Positions 36,551-45,552 of a DNA stretch of 55,148 nt are shown here, in pieces. The notes below the pieces were generated by a model. It was not told the DNA's origin and ran no database searches. It saw only the letters and a program-made list of their open reading frames with translations. This DNA is from Pseudomonas sp. Ant30-3. GTDB lineage: Bacteria; Pseudomonadota; Gammaproteobacteria; Pseudomonadales; Pseudomonadaceae. Position numbers and translations under genes: made by a program. Position 1 is the first letter of the stretch. Each line of letters opens with the position of its first letter. The stretch spans positions 1 to 55,148 of the forward strand of contig NZ_JMCL01000098.1 of assembly GCF_000690905.1 (NCBI RefSeq). Direction: 5' to 3'.

Positions 36551-38422
36551 ATGCTGCAGAATATCAGGGACAATTCACAAGGCTGGATTGCCAAAACCAT
36601 CATCGGGATCATCGTTGTACTGATGGCTTTCACCGGTGTAGAGGCCATTTTTCAGGCCACGACCAACAGCCAGAACGCGGCTGAAGTCAATGGTGACGAA
36701 ATCACTCAGGGCGAGCTGAGCCAAGCGGTTGACATGCAACGCCGCCAACTCATGCAGCAGCTGGGCAAAGATTTCGATGCTTCTCTGCTTGATGAGAAAA
36801 TGTTACGCGACTCGGCTCTCAAGGGCTTGATCGACCGCAAACTGCTGCTTCAGGGCGCAGAAGAATCGAAATTCGCATTCTCCGAAGCCGCGCTGGATCA
36901 AGTGATCCTGCAGACGCCGGAATTCCAGGTGGACGGCAAGTTTAGCGCCGAGCGGTTTGACCAGGTGATTCGTCAGCTGGGTTATAGCCGTATGCAGTTC
37001 CGTCAGATGCTGACTCAGGAAATGCTCATCGGTCAGTTGCGCGCGGGTCTGGCTGGCAGCGGTTTTGTCACCGACGCACAGGTTCTCGCTTTTGCCCGTC
37101 TGGAAAAACAGACGCGCGATTTCGCCTCCCTGAACGTCAAGGCTGACCCGGCGGCGGTCAACGTGACCGACGAAGAGGTCAAGGCCTACTACGACGAACA
37201 CGCAAAGGAATTCATGACGCCGGATCAGGTAATCGTCGACTACATCGAGCTGAAGAAGTCTTCCTTCTTTGATCAGGTAGCGGTCAAGGACGAAGACCTG
37301 CAAGCCGCGTATCAGAAAGAAATCGCGAACCTCTCCGAGCAACGCCGGGCCGCGCACATTCTGATCGAAGTGAACGACAAGGTTACCGAGGCGCAAGCCA
37401 AGGCGAAGATCGAAGAAGTGCAGGCGCGTCTGGAGAAGGGCGAGAAATTCGAGGCATTGGCCAAGGAGTTCTCCCAGGATCCGGGTTCGGCTACCAACGG
37501 CGGTGATCTCGGTTATGCCGGTCCGGGTGTTTACGATCCAGCGTTCGAAACCGCGCTGTACGGTTTGACCAAGGATCAGGTGTCTGCCCCGGTTCGCACC
37601 GATTTCGGCTTCCACTTGATCAAGCTGTTGGGCGTGGAAGCGCCTGAAGTGCCGACGTTGGCCAGCCTGAAGGACAAGCTGACCCGCGAGCTGAAAACCC
37701 AGCAAGTCGAGCAGCATTTCGTCGAGGCGACCAAGCAGTTGGAAGACTCTTCGTTCGAAGCGTCTGACCTGGCTCAACCGGCGCAGGACCTCAAGCTGAC
37801 CGTGCACACCTCCAAGCCTTTCGGCCGTGAAGGTGGCGAAGGCGTGACAGCGAACCGTGCGGTGGTAACTGCCGCGTTCAGCCCGGAAGTGCTGGATGAA
37901 GGGGCGAACAGCACTGCGCTCGAGCTCGATCCGGAAACCGTGATCGTCTTGCGCGCCAAAGAGCACCTCAAGCCTGCGCAACTGCCGTTGGAAAACGTGT
38001 CTGCCGCGATTCGCAGTCAATTGGCCAAGGAGCACGCCAGTGCTGCCGCCAAGACCAAGGCCGACGAGTTGATCGCCAGCCTGCGCGAGGGCAAAACCCC
38101 GCTGGACAAGGCCATCGATGGCCAGAGCTGGAAAGTGACAGCTGGCGCGACGCGTGCTCAGGAAGGCGTTGATCCGGCTGTGCTGCAAGCACTGTTCCGC
38201 ATGCCGAAACCGGCGGCGCAAGACAAGCCGACATTCAGCAGCGTGACGCTTGCCGATGGCAGCCTCGTGATCGTGCGCCTCAACAGCGTGAACGAAGCCG
38301 CAGCGCCGTCAGAAGAAGAGAAGGCGCAATACCGTCGCTTCCTCGCTTCGCGCATTGGCCAGCAAGACTTTGCGGCCTTCCGCAAGCAGCTGGAAGCTGA
38401 GGCGAAGATCGAACGTTTCTGA
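36551..38422 (+). CDS. ppiD: PpiD, inner-membrane-anchored periplasmic foldase
   Basis: 623 residues. Membrane anchor about 13-33 (TIIGIIVVLMAFTGVEAIF), SurA-like N-terminal chaperone region, parvulin domain (about 265-360: RRAAHILIEVND, FEALAKEFSQDPGSATNGGDLGYAGPG, VRTDFGFHLIKLLG), and a second C-terminal region. Ribosome site GGGGG before ATG 36551. Assists folding of proteins leaving SecYEG. Its place after hupB is conserved. Confidence 0.96.
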   Translation: MLQNIRDNSQGWIAKTIIGIIVVLMAFTGVEAIFQATTNSQNAAEVNGDEITQGELSQAVDMQRRQLMQQLGKDFDASLLDEKMLRDSALKGLIDRKLLLQGAEESKFAFSEAALDQVILQTPEFQVDGKFSAERFDQVIRQLGYSRMQFRQMLTQEMLIGQLRAGLAGSGFVTDAQVLAFARLEKQTRDFASLNVKADPAAVNVTDEEVKAYYDEHAKEFMTPDQVIVDYIELKKSSFFDQVAVKDEDLQAAYQKEIANLSEQRRAAHILIEVNDKVTEAQAKAKIEEVQARLEKGEKFEALAKEFSQDPGSATNGGDLGYAGPGVYDPAFETALYGLTKDQVSAPVRTDFGFHLIKLLGVEAPEVPTLASLKDKLTRELKTQQVEQHFVEATKQLEDSSFEASDLAQPAQDLKLTVHTSKPFGREGGEGVTANRAVVTAAFSPEVLDEGANSTALELDPETVIVLRAKEHLKPAQLPLENVSAAIRSQLAKEHASAAAKTKADELIASLREGKTPLDKAIDGQSWKVTAGATRAQEGVDPAVLQALFRMPKPAAQDKPTFSSVTLADGSLVIVRLNSVNEAAAPSEEEKAQYRRFLASRIGQQDFAAFRKQLEAEAKIERF

Positions 38423-38447
38423 TGTTTGATTGATCTGCCTGTTGCAC

Positions 38448-38480
38448 AAAAACCCCGGTCTGAACGCCGGGGTTTTTTTA
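38448..38480 (+). terminator. Terminator after ppiD
   Basis: AACCCCGG, eight bases, CCGGGGTT then TTTTTA. Confidence 0.93.
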
Positions 38481-38649
38481 TGCGCGCGGGAAAATCCCGG
38501 AACGTCAATCGGCCTGGAGAGTCGCCGGCAACTTTTTTCGGGAAATTGCAGTCAGTAACCCGGTAACTGTTTCAAGACGCTAATGGGTGCGACGCTAAGC
38601 ATTGATATGTTGCACAATACGCCCCGAACCGTTTTCCTCAGGATGTTCA

Positions 38650-39531
38650 ATGTTTAAATCAATTCCCATGCGGGTTGTCGGGCTGGCGTTGGTGCTGGCC
38701 GCTGCGGCCGGTTGCTCGTCGAAGAAAGCCGAGATTTACGAGCATGAGAACTTCGATGACTCTGGTACCTTCTCGCGCAATTACCCGGTAACCGATGCGC
38801 AAACCTGCGAAGCCGTTCGTCGGGCGCTGCTCAGTCAGGGCTACATCATTACCGCCAGCGATTCGAAACTGGTGAGCGGTCATAAAAGCTTCCAGCAAAC
38901 CGGCGAAACACACATGGAGATCAGCTTCAACGTGGTCTGCGCCGATGATGGCAGCGAAGGACATCACGCCACCGTGTTTGCCAACGCCTTGCAGGACCGC
39001 TATGCGCTGAAGAAGACCAACAACTCGGCCAGCCTTGGCGTGGGTGTGTTGGGCTCGGTGTCGATGCCGATTGGCTCCTCCGATGACTCGATGGTCAAGG
39101 TCGCCAGCGAAACCGTGTCCTCCGCAAAATTCTACGAGCGCTTTTTTGCCTTGGTCGAGCAGTTCCTGCCACCAGAAACAAAAAAAGCTGCGCACATCAC
39201 CGAGAAGCCTAAAACCGACCTCGGCATGCCGGAAGTCCAGGCTGCCCCAGCTGCGCTGGCGCCCGCGCCCGCACCGACGCCTGCTCCTGCGGCTATCCCC
39301 GAGCCCGCGCCCGCGCCAGCACCTGTGGTCGAACCAGTGACCGCGCCGGTCACACAGCCTGAGCCTGCCCCGACGCCATCGGCCTCCGAGCCTTTTGCGC
39401 CGCCAGCAGAAACAGTGCCGATTACGCCTAACGAATCGTATGAGCCTGCCCCGTCGTCGGAAACCATCACGCCGCCACCGCAATCCGACCTGCCGCCGCC
39501 GTCAGAACCGATCTCGACGATGCCTCAGTAA
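38650..39531 (+). CDS. DUF2242 lipoprotein with Pro/Ala-rich tail
   Basis: 293 residues. Lipobox AAAAGC near residue 20. The folded part (about 25-185) has the DUF2242 look: YEHENFDDSGTFSRNYP, CEAVRRALLSQGY and LGVGVLGSVSMPIG. From about 195 to the end it is a low-complexity Pro/Ala/Glu tail with PAPAPTPAP-type repeats, likely spanning peptidoglycan. ATG 38650 with AGGA upstream. Outer-membrane lipoprotein of unknown role. Confidence 0.82.
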   Translation: MFKSIPMRVVGLALVLAAAAGCSSKKAEIYEHENFDDSGTFSRNYPVTDAQTCEAVRRALLSQGYIITASDSKLVSGHKSFQQTGETHMEISFNVVCADDGSEGHHATVFANALQDRYALKKTNNSASLGVGVLGSVSMPIGSSDDSMVKVASETVSSAKFYERFFALVEQFLPPETKKAAHITEKPKTDLGMPEVQAAPAALAPAPAPTPAPAAIPEPAPAPAPVVEPVTAPVTQPEPAPTPSASEPFAPPAETVPITPNESYEPAPSSETITPPPQSDLPPPSEPISTMPQ

Positions 39532-39585
39532 ACGGTTGCCATATGCCGGGATCGGCCCCTGACGAACCCGGCACGGCTTGCCCCG

Positions 39586-39599
39586 TTGATCCGCGTCAA
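39586..39599. promoter_or_regulatory. ANR/FNR-like box
   Basis: TTGAT-CCGC-GTCAA matches the Pseudomonas ANR consensus TTGAT-N4-GTCAA exactly. It lies in the 250-base gap upstream of a 28-codon ORF. A possible -10 (GATAAA, near 39640) would put it about 60 bases upstream of a transcript start. Confidence 0.5.
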
Positions 39600-39781
39600 G
39601 CCCGGCAGAAGTTCTTCTGCCGCAGCGAAAAAATCCTGTGATAAATCCCTGACCGCCTGCTACGTTTTATCAAGTAGCCGCGAGCTGGCATGCCTGCGTC
39701 ATTTTTCTTTCACGCGGGCACTTTATGCTCGATCAACAGGTCATTAATTCAGGCATTTTTTCTGAGCGTGGGGGATTGGAT

Positions 39782-39868
39782 ATGGACGAGTATCAAGAAG
39801 AGCTGCTTGAGTTCCAGGCATTTGAACTGGACCCGCTGGAGCCTGCTGAAGACGCTACCGAGCTCTAG
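39782..39868 (+). CDS. 28-residue acidic small protein
   Basis: Start MDEYQEELLEFQAFELD and end DATEL; nine Glu and three Asp, net strongly negative, one helix likely in the first half. GGGGGATT lies 8-13 bases before the ATG, a usable ribosome site. The stop is 3 bases from the stop of the AraC gene on the other strand. Possibly a micro-protein acting on a partner; function unknown. Real status rests on ribosome site, fit into the gap and composition. Confidence 0.6.
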   Translation: MDEYQEELLEFQAFELDPLEPAEDATEL

Positions 39869-39871
39869 AAT

Positions 39872-40912
39872 TCAGGCAGTTTGACGATGGCTACGGCGAA
39901 ATTCGCCGGGCGTCTGTCCGCTCCAGCGTTTGAAAGCGCGCTGGAAGGCTTCGGCAGATGCAAAGCCCAGCAGGTACGCGATTTCGCCGAATGCCAGTTC
40001 GGTGTCGCGAATGTACGTCATGGCCAGGTCGCGACGAGTGTCGTTGAGAATCGCACGAAATTGCGTGCCTTCTTCTGCGAGTTTGCGGCGCAAGGTCCAG
40101 GTGGGCAGCTTCAGACGTGCCGCCACTTCTTCCAGGTCGGGCTCCCGGCCACCATTGAGTAAAGGCCCCAAGAGCTGTGTGATACGTTCACGCAAGCTGC
40201 GGGTTCGTGTCATTTGCTCCAGTTCCCGCTCACACAGTTGCAGCAGGTGACGCCAGGTACTGGGGCAGTGCAGCGGATTTCGCAAAGCAAGGCTCGCCAG
40301 GCTCAGGCGCAGTTGATTGTGTTCGGCGTCGAACTGAATCGGACAGGTGCCAAGCGCTGCATACGCGTCCACGTAACTTGGCTGTTCGAATTCGATATCG
40401 ACGCGTTCAGCCTGCAGTGCAGTAGCGCTGACGCTGGACAATTGCTGCAACCATCCTGCGATGATCGAATCCACCACGAAGCGGTTGTAAGTGTTGTAGG
40501 GGCTGATGGAATAGAACCGCAGCCATGCACCCTGGGTGTCCTCGTGGAAGCTCGATTGTCCGCGGTAATTGGACCCATACAACGCTTCGAAGCGAATCAG
40601 GCAACGGGCCGCTTCCCTCACGGTTGGCGCCTGCGCGGCGGTGACGCCGGCAAGGCCGGCCTGGCTCAAGCGGCTCAACCGACCCATGCGCAATCCCAGT
40701 GCCGGGTCCGCAGTGAGCTGAATGGCGCCATGACCCAAGCGCATGTAGCGCGGGATGGACAGGCGGGCTCCGGCTTCGCTGAGGCGTGCCGGGTCCAGGC
40801 CATATTGTTCGAGCAGGGGCTGCGGGTCGATATCATGGCTGCGCATGGCGTCGGCGAGGCTGTGGACGAAACCCACAGACAGATCCCCGAGGCGCATCGG
40901 CAACGGTTTCAT
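39872..40912 (-). CDS. AraC-family regulator (arabinose-binding-like N-domain)
   Basis: 346 residues. N-terminal ligand domain of the Arabinose_bd (OruR/FeaR-neighbouring) type (about 25-210: ALGLRMGRLSRLSQAGLAGV, YNTYNRFVVDSIIAGWL). C-terminal double HTH (about 245-345: LEEVAARLKLPTWTLRRKLAEEGTQF; FGEIAYLLGFASAEAFQRAFKRWSGQTPGEFR). Second gene after the nitrilase-like gene with only 2 bases between, so translated with it. It may control that gene or itself; inducer unknown. Confidence 0.88.
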   Translation of the reverse strand: MKPLPMRLGDLSVGFVHSLADAMRSHDIDPQPLLEQYGLDPARLSEAGARLSIPRYMRLGHGAIQLTADPALGLRMGRLSRLSQAGLAGVTAAQAPTVREAARCLIRFEALYGSNYRGQSSFHEDTQGAWLRFYSISPYNTYNRFVVDSIIAGWLQQLSSVSATALQAERVDIEFEQPSYVDAYAALGTCPIQFDAEHNQLRLSLASLALRNPLHCPSTWRHLLQLCERELEQMTRTRSLRERITQLLGPLLNGGREPDLEEVAARLKLPTWTLRRKLAEEGTQFRAILNDTRRDLAMTYIRDTELAFGEIAYLLGFASAEAFQRAFKRWSGQTPGEFRRSHRQTA

Positions 40913-40914
40913 GC

Positions 40915-42045
40915 TTACAGCCAGATATTCAACAAGCGCGCGCCGCGACTGTTACCGTCCGCAAAGTGCTGCCCGTTGCTGCTGAGGAAGCTCTGGCCGG
41001 CGCTGGCCTGATCCCAGAACTGGCCGCGCAAGAACACGCTCATGCCAGCAATCGCCTGACTGCTGGGCGGCTGCGCGGTCAATGTCAGGCGATGCCAGGC
41101 CTGGCCCTCGCTGAGCTCGCCAGCCTTGAGGCTGACGGAACCCGGCGTCGACAAACCTTTATAGCCACGCCACGGTTTATCCCAGGTGCCGCGCCCGGAA
41201 ACAAACGCCGGGACCGCAACCAGTTGCGCACCCTGGCTATCGAGTTTGCGGTAGTTGGCCGGGTACCAGCTGTCGCTGCCGATCATTACGCCGAGACGCC
41301 CGGCCGGGGTGTCGACGACATTGAGCGTGTGCTCCCCATTGGCCTCGATGACATCATGTTCAGCAAATATCGGATGCATCTGACGCTGCGGCTGGCCGAT
41401 CGGTAGCCCGTCGCGACTGAACACCACGCTGCTGTTGTACAACGGACCGCCACCGGTTTTCAGTTTGCCGTCGATGACCCCAGGCTCGGGCAGGACGATG
41501 GAGCCTGCGACCAGGGTCACACGGAATTCCTTTGCCAGGCCACCGAACAGCGCCTGGTAATCCTTTGCCATGCGTTTCGCCTTCATGCGCAGGTAAGCAT
41601 CATCCAGACGATTTTCGCCCTCGGCACTGATCAGTGCGCGGGCGAACTGCAACGGGTTGCTGACGGCGAGCCAGTTCATGGCTTCCTTGATGGTTGCCGC
41701 CTGATACAACTCGTCTTTCTCACCGCTGACCATCAGCCAGGTGCCGATGTGTTCCGGCAGAACCACGATGGTTTTTTCGTTCAATAGACCCTGCTGCTGA
41801 GCTTTCTGCAGATAAGCCGCGAGTTTGCGATGCAGGCGCTCGGGGCTCTGATAATCAGTAGGAAACAGTTCGGGTTGTATGCCCAGCAGGTTGCCGCGAT
41901 CGGCGGGCGTGCCCTGGTCGACGGCGAGGTCGATGCGCAGGTCCGACAGGTAATGACCCGCCGGACGATCCGCGGCCCACATTGCGTAGGTCGTCAGGGC
42001 GGCAATCAATGCCATGGAAAAGGTCAGGTACAAAAGTTTGCGCAT
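40915..42045 (-). CDS. Membrane-anchored nitrilase-fold protein without catalytic Cys and Lys
   Basis: 376 residues. N-terminal membrane segment about 3-24, then a carbon-nitrogen hydrolase fold on the periplasmic side. The Glu of the usual Glu-Lys-Cys triad is kept (LPEHIGTW, Glu98). The Lys position is Gln222 (QRQMHPIF against the usual RKxHLP) and the nucleophile position is Gly256 (GVMIGSDSWYP against GVxICxDxxxP). It should therefore not work as an amidase or nitrilase and may bind a ligand. First gene of an operon with an AraC regulator. No lipobox or enzyme partner is seen. Confidence 0.75.
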   Translation of the reverse strand: MRKLLYLTFSMALIAALTTYAMWAADRPAGHYLSDLRIDLAVDQGTPADRGNLLGIQPELFPTDYQSPERLHRKLAAYLQKAQQQGLLNEKTIVVLPEHIGTWLMVSGEKDELYQAATIKEAMNWLAVSNPLQFARALISAEGENRLDDAYLRMKAKRMAKDYQALFGGLAKEFRVTLVAGSIVLPEPGVIDGKLKTGGGPLYNSSVVFSRDGLPIGQPQRQMHPIFAEHDVIEANGEHTLNVVDTPAGRLGVMIGSDSWYPANYRKLDSQGAQLVAVPAFVSGRGTWDKPWRGYKGLSTPGSVSLKAGELSEGQAWHRLTLTAQPPSSQAIAGMSVFLRGQFWDQASAGQSFLSSNGQHFADGNSRGARLLNIWL

Positions 42046-42256
42046 GGGAAAACAGTCGACAGCCGTGTGCGGGATTCGCTGACTAGGGTAGGGCGCACGC
42101 CGGCGCTTGCCAAGGGCCGTTGCGCATTTGGATCAATAAGTTGTCAGTTACGGTCATTGAGTGGCCGCTGTTGTCCTCATAGTCTGTAACACATGACAGA
42201 GGGGTGCCGCAGAGTGCCCACATTTTCTTCCGTGATTGTTCGTTGTGGAGTTACCG

Positions 42257-44296
42257 ATGGCCGCCGCTCATTACCCGCACCTGTTGGCCCCGCTGGACCT
42301 GGGTTTTACCACCCTGCGCAACCGCACTCTTATGGGATCGATGCACACCGGTCTTGAAGAAAAACCGGGTGGTTTCGAGCGCATGGCCGAGTATTTTGCC
42401 GAGCGCGCGCGTGGCGGCGTCGGCCTGATGGTGACGGGCGGTATCGGCCCGAACGACGAGGGCGGCGTGTACTCCGGCGCCGCCAAGCTGACCACCGAGG
42501 AAGAAGCGCTCAAGCACCAGATCGTGACGCGCGCGGTGCATGAGGCGGGCGGCAAGATCTGCATGCAGATCCTCCATGCCGGGCGTTATGCCTACAGCCC
42601 GAAACAAGTCGCGCCGAGCGCCATTCAGGCACCGATCAACCCGTTCAAACCCAAGGAGCTGGACGAAGAAGGCATCGAGAAGCAAATCTGTGATTTCGTG
42701 ACGTGCTCCGCCCTGGCGCAAAAAGCCGAGTACGACGGCGTCGAGATCATGGGCTCCGAAGGCTATTTCATTAACCAGTTTCTCGCGGCTCACACCAACC
42801 ACCGCACCGACCGATGGGGCGGCAGTTACGAGAACCGCATGCGCCTGCCGGTGGAAATTGTTCGCCGCGTGCGCGAAGCGGTAGGCCCGAACTTCATCAT
42901 CATCTTCCGCTTGTCGATGCTCGATCTGGTCGAAGGCGGCAGCACCTGGGATGAAATCGTCACGCTGGCGAAAGCCATCGAGCAGGCTGGCGCGACGATT
43001 ATCAACACCGGCATCGGCTGGCACGAAGCGCGCATCCCGACCATTGCCACCAAAGTGCCGCGTGCCGCGTTCAGTAAAGTGACGGCCAAGTTGCGTGGTT
43101 CGGTGAGCATTCCGCTGATCACCACCAACCGCATCAATACCCCGGAAGTCGCCGAGCAGATTCTTGCCGAGGGCGATGCCGACATGGTTTCCATGGCGCG
43201 ACCGTTCCTCGCCGACGCTGATTTCGTCAATAAGGCCGCTGCCGGTCGGGCCGATGAGATCAATACCTGCATCGGTTGCAATCAGGCGTGCCTCGATCAT
43301 ACGTTCGGCGGCAAGCTGACCACCTGTCTGGTCAACCCGCGCGCGTGTCATGAGACCGAGCTCAATTACCTGCCGGTGCAGCAGATCAAGAAAATCGCCG
43401 TGGTTGGCGCCGGTCCTGCCGGTTTGTCCGCAGCGACCGTGGCGGCCGAGCGTGGCCATCAGGTGACCCTGTTCGATTCTGCCAGTGAGATCGGCGGCCA
43501 GTTCAATATCGCCAAGCGCGTGCCGGGTAAGGAAGAGTTTTTCGAAACCTTGCGTTACTTCAACCGCAAGCTACAGACCACCCACGTCGAGGTGTGCCTG
43601 AACACCCGCGTCGACGTGGCGCAATTGATCGACGGCGGATATGACGAAATCATTCTGGCCACCGGCATCGCGCCGAGGACTCCGGCCATTCCGGGCGTTG
43701 AACATGCCAAGGTGCTGAGCTACCTCGACGTGATCCTCGAGCGTAAGCCGGTGGGCAAACGGGTTGCGGTGATCGGTGCCGGCGGGATTGGTTTCGATGT
43801 GTCTGAATATCTGGTTCACCAGGGCGTGGCCACCAGCCTGGACCGTGAAGCGTTCTGGAAGGAATGGGGCATCGATACGCACCTTGAAGCCCGTGGCGGT
43901 GTCGCCGGGATCAAGGCCGAGCCGCATGCGCCGGCGCGGGAAGTGTTCCTGTTGCAGCGCAAGAAATCCAAGGTCGGCGACGGCCTCGGCAAAACCACCG
44001 GCTGGATTCACCGCACCGGACTGAAGAACAAGCAAGTGCAGATGCTCAACAGCGTCGAATACCTGAAAATCGACGACGAAGGCCTGCACATCCGCATCGG
44101 CGAAACCGGCGAGCCGCAAGTGTTGCCAGTGGACAACATTGTGATCTGCGCCGGTCAGGATCCGCTGCGCGAGCTGCATGACGGGCTCGTCGCGGCGGGG
44201 CAGAACGTGCATTTGATCGGCGGCGCGGATGTCGCGGCGGAGCTGGATGCGAAGCGCGCGATCAACCAGGGCTCGCGATTGGCTGCAGAACTCTGA
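42257..44296 (+). CDS. fadH: FadH, NADPH-dependent 2,4-dienoyl-CoA reductase
   Basis: 679 residues. FMN TIM-barrel (about 1-340; LQILHAGRYAYSP, VEIMGSEGYFINQFL, HTNHRTDRWGG), [4Fe-4S] cluster Cys motif CIGCNQACLD with two further Cys (TTCLVNPRAC), then FAD and NADPH folds (GAGPAGLSAATVAAERG; GAGGIGFDVSEYL). Reduces 2,4-dienoyl-CoA in unsaturated fatty acid beta-oxidation. ATG 42257 has GGAG upstream. Monocistronic; followed by a REPIN. Confidence 0.96.
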   Translation: MAAAHYPHLLAPLDLGFTTLRNRTLMGSMHTGLEEKPGGFERMAEYFAERARGGVGLMVTGGIGPNDEGGVYSGAAKLTTEEEALKHQIVTRAVHEAGGKICMQILHAGRYAYSPKQVAPSAIQAPINPFKPKELDEEGIEKQICDFVTCSALAQKAEYDGVEIMGSEGYFINQFLAAHTNHRTDRWGGSYENRMRLPVEIVRRVREAVGPNFIIIFRLSMLDLVEGGSTWDEIVTLAKAIEQAGATIINTGIGWHEARIPTIATKVPRAAFSKVTAKLRGSVSIPLITTNRINTPEVAEQILAEGDADMVSMARPFLADADFVNKAAAGRADEINTCIGCNQACLDHTFGGKLTTCLVNPRACHETELNYLPVQQIKKIAVVGAGPAGLSAATVAAERGHQVTLFDSASEIGGQFNIAKRVPGKEEFFETLRYFNRKLQTTHVEVCLNTRVDVAQLIDGGYDEIILATGIAPRTPAIPGVEHAKVLSYLDVILERKPVGKRVAVIGAGGIGFDVSEYLVHQGVATSLDREAFWKEWGIDTHLEARGGVAGIKAEPHAPAREVFLLQRKKSKVGDGLGKTTGWIHRTGLKNKQVQMLNSVEYLKIDDEGLHIRIGETGEPQVLPVDNIVICAGQDPLRELHDGLVAAGQNVHLIGGADVAAELDAKRAINQGSRLAAEL

Positions 44297-44310
44297 CATC
44301 ACGCAAACCC

Positions 44311-44411
44311 TTGTAGCAGCTGGCGCAGCCTGCGTCGGCCCGCGCCCGGTGCATGAATTGCGAGTGCTGCGTCAGGCTCGAACCGGACGCAGGCTGCGCC
44401 AGCTGCTACAA
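44311..44411. repeat. REPIN, CTGTAGCAGCTG family
   Basis: Arms of 26 bases (44311-44336 and 44386-44411) are reverse complements, TTGTAGCAGCTGGCGCAGCC.. and mate. A decayed third arm follows to about 44440. Confidence 0.82.
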
Positions 44412-44485
44412 AAAGCGCGCAGGCTTCGGCTGCTACAAGGTGTGCTGGCTGTTAGAATTCGCTCTTTGCAGAATGCGCCGAGCTG

Positions 44486-45409
44486 ATGCCTTTCTCCTCC
44501 GGTTGGCTACCGAAAGCCCCCCTCCAACCGCTTCACCTCGATTGGCTCACCCGATCAGGCATCGAAGTGGCCATCCTGCGCCTGGACCAGATTGACCCGC
44601 TGATCAGCGGCAACAAATGGTTCAAGCTCATTGAACATCTCAAGGCTGCTGATCTGGCCGGAGCGAAAGGCATAATCAGCCTGGGCGGCGCGCATTCCAA
44701 TCACCTTCATGCACTGGCGGCGGCGGGCGAGCGCTTGGGTTTTACCACCGTGGGTCTGCTGCGTGGACATGCACAGATAACGCCCACCGTGGAGGACTTG
44801 CAGGCGTTCGGGATGCAACTGCACTGGTTGGGTTATGGCGGTTATCGCGCGCGGCATGAAGCGGGTTTCTGGACGCCATGGCTGGCGCAATATCCCGACC
44901 TTCATCCCGTGCCCGAAGGTGGCGGCGGTTTGCCTGGCGCGCGGGGTTGTATGCCATTGAAGGCGATGGTCGGCGAGCAGCTGAAGGATCTTGGCTGGAG
45001 CGATTACGACGGCTGGTGGCTGGCCTGCGGCACCGGCACTACATTGGCGGGATTGGTACTGGCGGAGGCGGGGGATCATCCGGTTTATGGGGCGCTGGCG
45101 GTGCCGGGGGATCATGGTGTTAGGCAGTGTGTCGATGCCATTGTGCAAGAAGCGGGGTTGCACACACCGGCCTATGAGTTGCTTGAGGCTAGCCGTGGTG
45201 GCTTTGGCAAAGTCGATCCGCTGTTGCTCGGATTCATTGAGCAGGCTGAACGGGTCAGTGGTGTTGAGCTTGAGCCGTTGTATACAGGCAAAGCGCTTTT
45301 CGCGCTGAGGCAGCAGGTTGAAACAGGGAAATTCAGACAGGGTACGCGCCTGATCTTTGTTCACACCGGTGGATTGCAGGGCCGTCGAGGTTTCACCGCC
45401 CGGATTTGA
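44486..45409 (+). CDS. PLP-dependent ACC deaminase/D-cysteine desulfhydrase family enzyme
   Basis: 307 residues, tryptophan-synthase-beta fold. PLP lysine region SGNKWFKLIEHLK (about 41-53), SLGGAHSNHLHALAAAG (about 69-85), and phosphate loop CGTGTTLAGLV. Substrate (1-aminocyclopropane-1-carboxylate, D-cysteine or another D-amino acid) cannot be told from motifs alone; in Pseudomonas most relatives without acdS features act on D-cysteine-like substrates. Monocistronic. Confidence 0.8.
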   Translation: MPFSSGWLPKAPLQPLHLDWLTRSGIEVAILRLDQIDPLISGNKWFKLIEHLKAADLAGAKGIISLGGAHSNHLHALAAAGERLGFTTVGLLRGHAQITPTVEDLQAFGMQLHWLGYGGYRARHEAGFWTPWLAQYPDLHPVPEGGGGLPGARGCMPLKAMVGEQLKDLGWSDYDGWWLACGTGTTLAGLVLAEAGDHPVYGALAVPGDHGVRQCVDAIVQEAGLHTPAYELLEASRGGFGKVDPLLLGFIEQAERVSGVELEPLYTGKALFALRQQVETGKFRQGTRLIFVHTGGLQGRRGFTARI

Positions 45410-45489
45410 AAGGCGTATTGCCCTTTGTCACAATCTGGAACTTGGCGACAGAGGCACTTGGTATTTATCGATTTTGGGACTGCTGCGCA

Positions 45490-45519
45490 GTCCAACGGGG
45501 GGCAAGCCCCCTCGCCACA
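45490..45519. repeat. Solitary REP arm
   Basis: A GCCCCCTCGCCACA end preceded by AACGGGGGG, one arm of the family at both window ends. Confidence 0.6.
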
Positions 45520-45552
45520 GGGGGCTGGCATTGACCACGAACGGGCGGTCGA

